Made by a program: the position numbers and the translations under genes. From Apricaphanius iberus (lineage: Eukaryota > Chordata > Actinopteri > Cyprinodontiformes > Aphaniidae), in NCBI GenBank assembly GCA_028564705.1, contig JAPXFQ010002924.1, positions 1,021,001 to 1,085,000 on the forward strand: a stretch of DNA of 64,000 nt. Reading direction: 5' to 3'. Position 1 is the stretch's first letter; each line of letters begins with the position of its first letter. The notes beneath the pieces are model-generated. The model saw nothing but the letters and a program-made list of their open reading frames with translations. It did no database searches and was not told where the DNA came from. Shown here piece by piece: positions 33,711 through 43,187 of the stretch.

Positions 33711-34061
33711 ACAACGCAAAACAACGTAATAGCCTATTTATTATATTTATGCAATCACATGACTATTCGGCTCACCACGGAATGTTTGCAACACCAGAAT
33801 AGACATGGTTACATACTGTAGCGATGGGGAGCAAAGCTTGGTGGGGGGATGCTTGAAGATGGTAATGAGATGCACAACGCAAAAACAACGTAATAGCGTA
33901 TTTATCATATTTATCAATTTATATATTTTAATTACGTTGTTGTGTATATTATATATTAATATAATCATATAACAACTCACAATAACAACAGAATAGACAT
34001 GGTTACATGCTGTAGGGATGGTCACGAAAGCTTGGTGGGGGGGATGCTTGGAGATGGTAAT
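33711..34061. repeat. Imperfect tandem duplication, two units of about 155-190 bp
   Basis: Both units run from ACAACG(C)AAAACAACGTAATAG through GAATAGACATGGTTACAT to AAGCTTGGTGGGGGG(G)ATGCTTG and GATGGTAAT. The second has an extra AT-rich insert near 33910-33970. Confidence 0.8.
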
Positions 34062-34339
34062 TCTTTAGGAGGTGTGAATGATCTGGAGTCTATGGTGTGT
34101 TGTTAAGTTGGGCGATGTATTCAGGATGATCATCAGCGAGTACAATAGGTTACCCAGACAGTGTTGTGTGACTATTATATGTGTGAATGTGTAAGCCCTG
34201 TTCAGAAAATTTCTGCCTTTTAGGCCCAACGTTACATTACAAGTTCCTAAAATCTTACAAAAGTATATATATATATAGCGGCAAAATAATTTTTAGACTT
34301 TGATATATCCTTTCAATCCTATGAACAGTCAACGTTTCA

Positions 34340-36300
34340 TCTAGTAAGAAAGCAGAGGCTGTGTCCGAATCCAGCGGCTGGATCCTTCGAAGGACCCGGT
34401 CTACTCGGTCTACATGGGCTGGGTCCTTCGTGGACACGGTAGACCGGATGTTAACGGCTGTGAATTTGGACGGTCTAGCCTTCAGTTGAATTCCCGCCCC
34501 CACTTTGCCGAACGTCCTGTCTCCTAGCAACCGCGATCACGCTAAACCAGCTGGTAAAGCACGAAATATTTCCCAGTATTTTACTCACCTTTTTTACTCT
34601 AGAGGAACAACAAGTTTTACTGTCTGCGCAAATGTTTTATATTTCTGGCTGAGAGGTGATCATATCAAGATAATTTTATTTAATCCAGGTTAATACTTAA
34701 GACATTTACTCTTATGATAATTTCTGTAATTGAATGACTAGTGATCAAATGTACAAATTTGTAATATTACATTTTTTATATTCATTTTATCTGTAAAAAA
34801 TCTTTGTGAGTTTAAAATTATATATGCCTTTTAGATCAAAACAGCATTTTCTAATTTGATTTTATATATCTATGATTTTTTTTTACCAAGCATATTCCAA
34901 ATTGGCTCTTCCTAAATAAACTGAATTGTTTTTTGTAAACAACCACTGCAACAATAACTAACATTGTGTTTTAACAAAACTGCAGGTCATAACACTTTTC
35001 TCCACAGCTGCCTCTTGGGTTGAGCTTGAAGATGAAGCTGCTGGAGGTCTGTGGGGCTCTCTGGTTGGAAAAACTTGTCTTTTGTGCACGTCGACTTAAG
35101 CAGCCTGTAAACCCTGATGATGGATGCAGTGGACAGCATGACGAAGCTGCTCTGAACTCTCTCTGCAGACCAACCTGTATGATGTTCCCCTCGTCAACCA
35201 GAAAATATGAAATTAATCTGTATTCAACTGAACCAGCAACACTGCCCGTTTGTTCTAATTAAGCTTAAATAGGTCATTTATATAGATATAAATAACTGCA
35301 AAAAAACTTATCCTAATGCCAATATGTTGTTATTTTAAACTGTTCAACATAAGCTTCTTTAAAAACACTAATACAACTTTTAATGAAATGACTTCATGAT
35401 ATTTAACATTTTTAGAAATTCATTTATTCACAACCATCGAACACCTAAATAAAAAATGTGACAAAAACATGAATGAAAAAAAAAACAGTCCATCCATTCG
35501 GTCCCTGCTCTCCTCTCCAGTCTCCCTTTGCTGCTTCTAATCCTAAACAAGAAGACAATAAACACAGTTTACAAAAAGAGCAACACAACAACATTTATGA
35601 AATCTATATTTGTTAAAGTGATCAGTCATAAATTATGTTATTTTCGCTGTTGCAAATATACATACAGTAGGTTTATTTTTTTCTCTCAATTTTTTTTTCC
35701 GGCAAGGGATTAATTTCTCCTGCAGATACAACTCCTCCTGAATTTTCCTCATTAGATAGAAAATAAATACCAGAGGAACGTGACAACTGTATTGATTTAA
35801 GAATGCAGAACTATAGTTTTCACAGCAGATCACAGGTTCTGTGTTGTATGAGGCTCAATAAGAGTCCTCTAGCATAAGCTGTGTAACTGGATTTAATCTT
35901 CAACCTCCAAGCCACCGTGCCCCGATTTTTACTCTGTAAAGAGGTAATAATTTCTCCTAAGAGGAGTTGACTTTTTACTTAATTTACCAAAGCAGAAAGT
36001 GGCTGCGTAAAGATGAAGAAACTTTTACACTACCATACAAGCTCGTTTATGAGCGATGCTTTACAAAAAAATATTAAAATACATGTCTAAGCCAAGAATA
36101 AAAGGCAAACAACACAACCGCTATAAGATTTTCATTTTTGAACCGCCAGATTTTAATATACTTACATCTAAAACTGTGCTCCTCTCTCGCTTCGCCTGCC
36201 GCTTCGTCCGCCATGTTACTGGAAGTAAATTCTCCCGTTCAGCCCGCAATGAATCTTGGGACAGTCTAAATGATCGCGCTGAGATGATCAGCTGACCACT
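34340..36300. mobile_element. Harbinger-like teleost repeat region, decayed
   Basis: The left part has GCTGTGTCCGAATCC and palindromic CCTTCGAAGGACC; the right part has CGCCATGTTACTGGAAGTAAA followed by GCAATGAATCTTGGGACAG, both typical of an abundant teleost repeat that I associate with Harbinger-type elements. Between them no open transposase survives. Assignment by memory of repeat motifs only. Confidence 0.35.
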
Positions 36301-36884
36301 AAAGCCCGTCCTGAGACCGTGGACAATGATAGAAATTAAGCCCGAACCTGGCCAGGTTCCCTAACCCTATGAAACCCAAAAAGTAGGCTAATTGCCTACA
36401 GTACTGTCATACGTTTCACATTACAGAGCACTCTTATGCCATAAAACTACTGTATCTGGGTATAAGACTACAGTGGTAGGCTATTTGAACCCTGAGTTTC
36501 TGAGTTACATTCAAACTTAGGCTACATACAAACCAGCAAACCATAGAGGAACAGATAGGGGAACATTTTTTAATGACATTTATATAGGCTACCCTGAGTC
36601 TGATACATCAATAAATCCTTAACATTAAAATCACTGCTCCTCCCCGTGGACAAAAGAGGCATTGCAGCTGGTTTTCACTCAGGCTCCTTGGGGGCGAGGC
36701 CTCACTGAAGACGTCATAGCGGGGGATTACATTACCACCACGGACCTGTCAGGGACCTTTGACGGATCAGGCACGTACCAGTCAAGGGCCAGTCAAGGAC
36801 CAATCATGGAAACATGAGAACTTTTAAACTGCTACTACTGTATGTGTGCTTAAATGCCCAGATTTAAACATCCAACTACTGGCT

Positions 36885-37325
36885 AATGTCAATCTCTTTT
36901 TAACTGTAAGCATTACCAAAAAGGAAAATTTTAAGCCTAGTCTTAAAAGTAGACATGGTGTCTGCCTCAAAGACTAAAACTGGAAGCTGGTTCTACCGGA
37001 GAGGAGCCTGATAACTAAAAGATCTTCACCCCATTCTACTTTTAAAAATCCTAAGAACTACCAGTAAACCTGCAGTCTGAGAGGGAAATGCTCTGTTAGG
37101 AACATATGGAACAATCAGATCTCTGAGGTAAGAATGAGATTTAACAGGGAGCCAATGAAAGGATGGTAAAACAGGATAAATGCGATCTCTCTTCTTAATA
37201 TTCGTCAGACCTCTTGCTGCAGCATTTTGGATCAACTGAAGTCTTTTAAATCCACTTTGTGGACTTGCTAATAATAAAGAATTACAGTAGTACAACCTTG
37301 AAGTAAAAAGTTCATGGCTATGGAA
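36885..37325 (-). mobile_element. L2-like LINE fragment (RT C-terminus and 3' UTR)
   Basis: The minus strand encodes RT-tail motifs: LYYCNSLLLASP, KRLQLIQNAAARGLTNI, PVLPSFHWLPVK and LRDLIVPYVP, all hallmarks of the L2/CR1 C-terminal region. The plus strand shows the matching GGAGCCTGATAACTAAAAG-type sequence, also present at 43250-43400. Truncated at both ends; not functional. Confidence 0.85.
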
Positions 37326-37531
37326 CATAAAATTCAGCCTTCTTTACACACAGGTGGAGCGCAACTCTATGTGGGACGTTTAGGCAGCAGCAGATGAAAT
37401 TGTCATTATTAATACATGCGGCCTATTAATCTGCCCTGTGTTATGGTATGATGTGGATTCTCTGTTCAGTTTGATCAGATTAAATGTTGATTAAAAATGA
37501 AGGAAATTTAGTTTCTACTGCATATGTTGTA

Positions 37532-37881
37532 ATTAGGTTGCACAGTGGCGCATTTGATAGAACTCTTGCCTTGCAACAAGAAACTACTGTTTTCTTTCCG
37601 CATGAAGTTTGCATGTTCTCTCTGTGCATGCATCGGTTCCCTCTGGATACTTCCCACTTCCTCCCAAAGTGCCAAATCATGACTGTTTGGTTAATTGGTC
37701 TCTCTAAATTATCCTTAGGTGTTTGTGTGCATGGTTGTTTGTCCTGTTTGTCTCTGCATTGCCTTGCGATTGACTTGCAACCTGTCCAGGGTGTATCCCG
37801 ATCCTCACTCGATGACCACTGGAGATAGGCACCAGCCCCTGCAAAAATCCAAGGAGAAACAGCTCTGATAATGGATGAATG
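37532..37881 (+). mobile_element. Full-length teleost SINE
   Basis: Runs from a GGTTGCACAGTGGCGCA head (tRNA-derived type, promoter boxes decayed) through GTTTGCATGTTCTCTCTGTG, GGTTAATTGGTCTCTCTAAA, CTGTCCAGGGTGTATCCC and GGAGATAGGCACCAGCCCC to a GATAATGGATGAATG tail. About 350 bp. Fragments of its 3' part recur at 51705-51790 and, inverted, at 60400-60529. The GATG-like tail resembles that of Rex3, its possible LINE partner (inference). Confidence 0.8.
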
Positions 37882-38064
37882 TTACTATCATTATTTTAAA
37901 AGTTGAAAGGTAAAAATCTGTTGACTGTATATTGATCCCATCGGTCAAAAAAAATGTTGTCTGGATAATTAGGTAGCTTTTACCATGAAATGGAAATGTT
38001 CTAATATAAAGTAACAGTTGATAAGTTATTTACATGTAGTTTTTACGGTTCCATGCACATTCTG

Positions 38065-38276
38065 TCATCTGTGAACCTCTCAGATGACAGAGATTCACAC
38101 CCTGCGTGTAAGGGAGAGCCCAGAAATAAAACCAGTATATTGAAAGCTGAAACAAAAGGCAAAGCTCTCTCATCACCACGACAGACTGTTCAGAGCCCAC
38201 ATGTCTATAGAGGCTGCACCAACCTCTGACCTCAGTCATACAGGGACCTAACAGCCCTGTATCGAGTATGTAATGA
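38065..38276 (-). mobile_element. Rex3 fragment with internal deletions
   Basis: Reverse-complement pieces match the Rex3 copy at 22.5-24.1 kb in order: GGCTGTTAGGTCCCTGTATG (compare 23124), GTCTGTCGTGGTGATGAGAG (compare 23621), and TGGGCTCTCCCTTACA with a following TCTGTCATC (compare 23780). The gaps between them are shorter than in Rex3, so two segments have been lost. Frame destroyed. Confidence 0.7.
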
Positions 38277-40419
38277 AATGGAGAATATCTGGTCAAACGA
38301 GGTGTGGTCTCTGGCAAGACTATTAACAATTTAAAAAGGTGTCAATACGAATGTATTCAAAATCAAGACAAATCCATTTCTAGTGCTGTTTAGGGTTTAG
38401 TGGGGTTGATCTGCTTAGACAAATACATGTTTTTTGTATCTATTTACAAAACAGATTCGGTCGATTTACAAAAGAGATTCTGCTGAACATACAACCAAGC
38501 TTTTATGTTTGTGTTGTATTTTAGAAAAAGAATTATGAATTGTACTTAAAAGGCTAAAATAATTTAGGAAGCTTTCTAGTATAGCTCATGGGAATTAAAC
38601 TACCTTTCTAAAGCTTCCACAAATCTTTCTAGCAACAGCTCACGACCATTTCTCAAAACATGTTTTTGTGTGTGTAGGTGTGTGTGTGTGTGTAGGTGTG
38701 TGTGTGTGCGTGTGTGTGTGTGTGTGTGAGTAGAGTAATACAGCCGAGCCCTAAATTCTCTCACCCTCTCAAGCGCAAAATACAAAAAGGCCTCTGCTGC
38801 CAGTACCTGATTCAATCAAGTGTGTTACACATTATACCCATGGGCAACAAGGCGACTTGTATTTTAATTAATAATGTAACACTGTGGTCTCAAAGGCCTG
38901 GCCTTTGGCGCTATTGCTGCTCTCCTTTTCTTTTTTTTCCTTGTCCTGTTTGGTTCTAGGTAAAATCAGCAAAAGGATAAATATTTTGGAAGAATCTTTT
39001 AGCTTGAAACACTATTTAAGCCACTGTACAATTCAAATAATTTAGATGATAGAGAAAATAACTAATCAGAATAAAACATCATGAAACATAAATATATAAA
39101 CAGTATCACAATTTTCAGTAAACAGAGGAAAGTAAAGCTAATAATGTGAATAAAAGTTAACATTAAAGGTTTTAAAGAGAGATGTAGCCCTGGGTGCTAT
39201 GTTGTGAGGTATAACAAGCACAGTCAAGGATAAAAGCACGCTTCTTTGGAGACTGTATGCAAGGAAGGAAGCTTGAGGGAGCTCAAGGGCTTTGGGTTAC
39301 AGGCAATGTTCAACCTTTCTCTGCACCCATGCACACCATAACAACTAAGGTTTTTTTAAAGTATGCCATGAGAAGAACAAAATCTTAAGTTTATATATAG
39401 CTAATTGTTAATTAAGTAGCTCTAAATCACATAAAACATAAAGCTGATGCTCATGCCTAGGTTTTGTTTAGCCACAGTGGCGAAAAAATGACTTGCAAAT
39501 GTAATTAAAGAATTTGTTAAATAAGATATACCTAACAAAACATCTGGTTTAGACAACCTTAATTTGCAACAACCCATACAATTTAATCAGCTTGCATAAG
39601 CAAAACTAAAAAGTAAATGTAAAATGATTATTCTTGCCCTTAGAGAAAGGCTGTCTCCCTGTGCTCTGTCAAAAGGTCAATTATGGCCTCAAACCGGCAT
39701 GCAGTGACAGTGACCTGGAAGCGCTACTGATGACCCCACATCCAGAGGCCCAAAAGAGTTGATCATCTAACATGCAGGCTGCCTGGAGCCATGGAAATAT
39801 GACATTTGTCCTCATTCAAATGAACACAAACAATATGCATCTCATGCCTCTCCCTAAACCTGTGCCAAAATCTAAGGCAGAGGGACGAGCACTCTTAGCG
39901 CATTGTCCTCCAAGTATCTGTCTTTCTCAGGGAATGCTGTCCCACAGCAAACAGACACAGCGCCACTAGTGCAAGTGGGCTGCAAAAAGGCATCGCTGTC
40001 CCCAGAAGCATTGGTCTGTGTGGCTGTAATCTACAGGGCTGTTCTGAAAGTGTATTAAAGCTTCACAGTGTAGTGTGAACAAATCACGTCATCTGTATAG
40101 GAAATTTAGGATATGTTCTGGACATCGACCATGTTAAATGCACTTTATTTAATTATTTATTTATTTATTGTAGACTAGTCTGAATCACCAGATATTTTCC
40201 CCAAAAAAATTTCACCCAAATTATTTGATTATGTTGTGTATCATAATAAGAAAGATTAGTGTATGTCACCCTTTGGTGTTTCAGATCATTATTTAAATAC
40301 ATTTTTGTATCAAGAAAAATCTACCGTATAAAATACAACAAAATATATTATTTAGGTAGAAAAGCAATTAAAACCAACCTTTAACTATGTGAAGACATAA
40401 TTGCCTTCTAAACCTAGTC
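38277..40419. other. Interval without a gene; (TG)n and a candidate block at about 39640-40070
   Basis: A (TG)n-type microsatellite with GTGTAG interruptions lies at about 38664-38728. 39640-40070 is complex and low-repeat with no coding frame. The rest is AT-rich. Confidence 0.4.
38664..38728. repeat. (TG)n microsatellite
   Basis: GT repeats interrupted by TAGG and CG units. Short frames across it are artefacts of the repeat. Confidence 0.95.
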
Positions 40420-41500
40420 TCTAGTTTAGACAAATTTAGCGTGTTTGTCATCACTGACAATGAGTCTGTTACATCCAAGAAATTTAGTCCATTCTTCTTT
40501 GTAGATCTGTTTTATTTAATCTCAATCAGATTTAACTCCAGAATTTGACTAGGCCCTTCATTTTTTAATCATTCAGAGGAGGGGTTGAATGTGTACTTTT
40601 GTTAATTTTCCTGCCAAAACTCCTGACACAAACGTAGGACCAGTTTTTCTCCTACGTTTTTGTTTTGTTTGTTTGTTTTTCCGTTTGAGAGCAGAATTAG
40701 AGGTTCACCTCAGGAACAGCAAGTTGTGTAAGTCCTGAAGCAGCCCATCAGTCCCTGATCATCATACTACCACCACAATGATTGCCTGTCAGCTGTATGT
40801 TCATCAGATGAAATAACTCTTTAGTTTTGCACCAGATGAAATGTGGTAGGGTACATATCTTCCAAAAATGTTCCACAATAATTTCCTCAGTCCAGATAAA
40901 GGCCTTTGTGTGTTTTATTCACTATTGGTTCTCAACTTGTAACTTTCCAGTGGTGGCCATTATTTCACATTGTTGAATAAGAAAATGGCAAGTGAGGCCT
41001 ACAATGCATTAGATGTTTTTCTAGGTTATTCTAAGAATTTTGAGAACTTGATGTGTTCTTGCCGTTGTTGGGCCGTCCAGTATTAGTTAGGTTCGCACAG
41101 CTACTTGTATTGTCTTTTTGTAGATAATGGCTCACTGTGGTTGTCTGGAGAGTCACAAACTCTATTAATCCTCAAACTCAGTTAGATTGAGGGATGGTGT
41201 GTTGTTTTTTAGATATTTATGCCTACTCCATGATGTCAGACAGGTTCAATTAAAGTATTTGTTTGTTTTTTTTGTTTATCACAGTCAATTCATGATTTGG
41301 CATGGGACTGGAGAGATTTACCACAGTTACCTTTTCAAAAAATACCAAGACAGCTTTGTTCCCCTAGTGAATGAAATAATTTGAAAACCTTTTTTCTTTT
41401 TTTCTTCTTTCTCATGTTATGTTTGTTTAACATTACATTTTGTTTCATGATCTAAAACAATTAAATGTGACATCTAAGCATCTAAGGGGGGGAAATATTT
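40420..41500 (-). mobile_element. Decayed Tc1/mariner-like transposon
   Basis: Reads as the reverse complement of a widespread fish and frog Tc1-like family. Shared landmarks are CATACTACCACCACAATG near 40765 (GGTGGTAGT in the catalytic region), GCAAGTGAGGCCTACA near 40990, GATAATGGCTCACTGTGG near 41125, and the near-terminal TTTGTTTCATGATCTAAAAC then GGGGGGAAATATTTC near 41440-41500. All frames are broken. Confidence 0.6.
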
Positions 41501-41946
41501 CATAATAATGTCCATGAGTAATCCTTAGAGTTCTATATCTCATGAATCTTCAATTAGAGAGATTTATTATAAAATCAAAGAGAAACAATAACATTACATT
41601 AACCATAACTAACCTATATCTCTACTTTGATCAGTTTGACCATTTATTTAGTTCATACTTTACTCACAGTTGCGTGTTTCAAATTGTTTGCTTTTATTTA
41701 TTTATTTATAAATATGTAAAATTTGACATTTTCATTCTTGACCCATCCCTTTTGCAGGATTTTTTAGGCCAATTTTAAACCACCTGGGGATTTTAAACTT
41801 CAAAAATTCCCCAAAATTCTATTTTAAACTATATAAAAATATACGCCCTACATGCTGCTAATTAGCCTTAAAAGCAGAAAAAGCTGTTACCTCATCACTA
41901 GTGACCTTTAACAGTATGTTCTTTTTTACCTATTTTTGGTTGTCTT
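41501..41946. other. AT-rich interval, nothing recognised
   Basis: No feature supported. Confidence 0.4.
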
Positions 41947-42604
41947 TCAATTCAATTCAATTCAGTTTATTTATATAGCGCCAATATCACAAACCAGATT
42001 GTCATACTCCAAGGCACCTTTACAAAACAGAGTTAATATTACAAGTACAATGATTTAGTGTAGGAAATTACAGAACCACAGAAGATTGCTGTCGGGGAAA
42101 TTCTCAGCTAATCCCTCCATAACTGAGCTCAAGCATGCAGCTCGCACAGTGGGAAGTGAAAAACTCTCCTCTTTTTAACAGGCGAGAAACCTCCTCGGCA
42201 AGAACCAGAGTCTCAAGCACGAGAGCGTTTATCTGCCGCGACCCCGTCTGTGGCTTGGAGAATACATAACTAGAGACATACAGTAAGGAGCAAATAGGAA
42301 CTGATGCACAAGTTTGTTGCAGGAACCGTGGAGAATTTCTCTGTCACGTACAATGCCATTCGTAGTTCAGGGTCGTCAAGCCAGGGCGATAATCCGGAGC
42401 ACCAACGATAATAGATAAAACAGGTTAGAGTGCTTGGAATTGACATGCACATCATCCAGTTTGGGGAGATAGTAAGGAGAGAAAGTAGGACCATGACCCT
42501 AATAATGGTCCTCTCAACAGCCTAGCCTAAAGCAAGCAAAAGCTCCTAACATTAACCGTCTCTCCTAGCTACTTAGGAGACCTGGCTACCAAACACTACG
42601 CTGT
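41947..42604 (-). mobile_element. L2-like LINE, 3' terminal part (before the 28S insert)
   Basis: Starts AATTCAATTCAATTCAGTTT then ATTTATATAGCGCC, the reverse complement of a LINE 3' end with a TTGAA-type tail. It continues through AACTCTCCTCTTTTTAACAG and CTGCCGCGACCCCGTCTG, both standard in this fish repeat. Similarity is broken at about 42604 by rRNA sequence and resumes near 43188. Confidence 0.75.
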
Positions 42605-43020
42605 CTGAGTCCTCCATGACCCGGTGGACGGTGTAGGGCCGGTAACGGGCGTCATGCCGCGGAGGTCTTCTCGGCGAGTCGGGTTGGTTTGAGGAATGCC
42701 GCCCAACAGTGGGTGGTAAACTCCATCTAAGGCTAAATAATACCGGGCACGAGACGCGATAGTCGACAACTATCTAAAGGAAAAATAGGACCGAACTGAG
42801 AGGACAAGAGTTGAGAGGGCGAAGATGAAAACGTATAACGCAGATAAAACAGGGTGGGGTCCGCACAGCCTGCCCGGGGGATTCAAACCCGGCAGGTAAT
42901 GGACTGGCGCTCTGTGCGGGTGATCCCCTTGAGGGGACCTCTCTCCCGGCGCAGCATTGGGCCACCGTCGCGTCATTTTCTTCCGCGGGCGCGGTAAGTC
43001 CGCTGAAACACCCGGCTCCG
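42605..43020 (+). pseudogene. 28S rRNA pseudogene fragment (5' region, D1-D2) inside LINE sequence
   Basis: Colinear plus-strand similarity to vertebrate large-subunit rRNA: CCGGTGGACGGTGTAGGGCC, GTCTTCTCGGCGAGTCGGGT, then GTGGTAAACTCCATCTAAGG followed by GCTAAATA, GATAGTCGACAA, GGTGGGGTCCGC, GGATTCAAACCCGGCAGG, and the D2 part GATCCCCTTGAGGGGACCTC, CTCTCCCGGCGCAGC, TTCCGCGGGCGCGGT. Many single-base insertions and deletions separate these blocks. GC-rich against an AT-rich neighbourhood. It is a fragment of an about 4-kb gene and lacks any 5' or 3' processing context, so it is not a working rRNA gene. The two minus-strand ORFs here are shadows. Confidence 0.85.
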
Positions 43021-43187
43021 TAGCTGTTACCTGGCTTACATTAATCTATCTCTACCTAGCTAACTCTACCACTTCCTAACTCTTCCAACTTTTTGACACT
43101 CCTTGCATGACTATCTACCATTAACCTGTCATCTTCCCTATCTACCTGTCTGACCTGACCTCTAACTATCCTATAAAACATATCTCT

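Larger units (their letters stand above)
33133..36842. mobile_element. Possible composite element bounded by 29-bp inverted repeats
   Basis: TACAGTAGTAGCAGTTTAAA and the nine bases after it (33133-33161) recur perfectly inverted at 36814-36842. Flanking target duplications are not obvious. Inside are a tandem duplication (33711-34061) and a 34340-36300 stretch with CCTTCGAAGGACC and CTGTGTCCGAATCC motifs like fish Harbinger-type repeats. Whether this is one element or unrelated ends is open. Confidence 0.4.

Noticed and set aside
38600..38959. His/Thr and Cys/Val-rich ORFs
   Set aside because: Artefacts of the (TG)n microsatellite on either strand.
42880..42905. tRNA T-arm-like GGATTCAAACCC
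   Set aside because: No acceptor or D-arm around it; it is part of the 28S-like segment.
42770..42976. Two minus-strand ORFs of 63-68 codons
   Set aside because: They are antisense to 28S rRNA-like sequence, whose GC-richness opens frames by chance.
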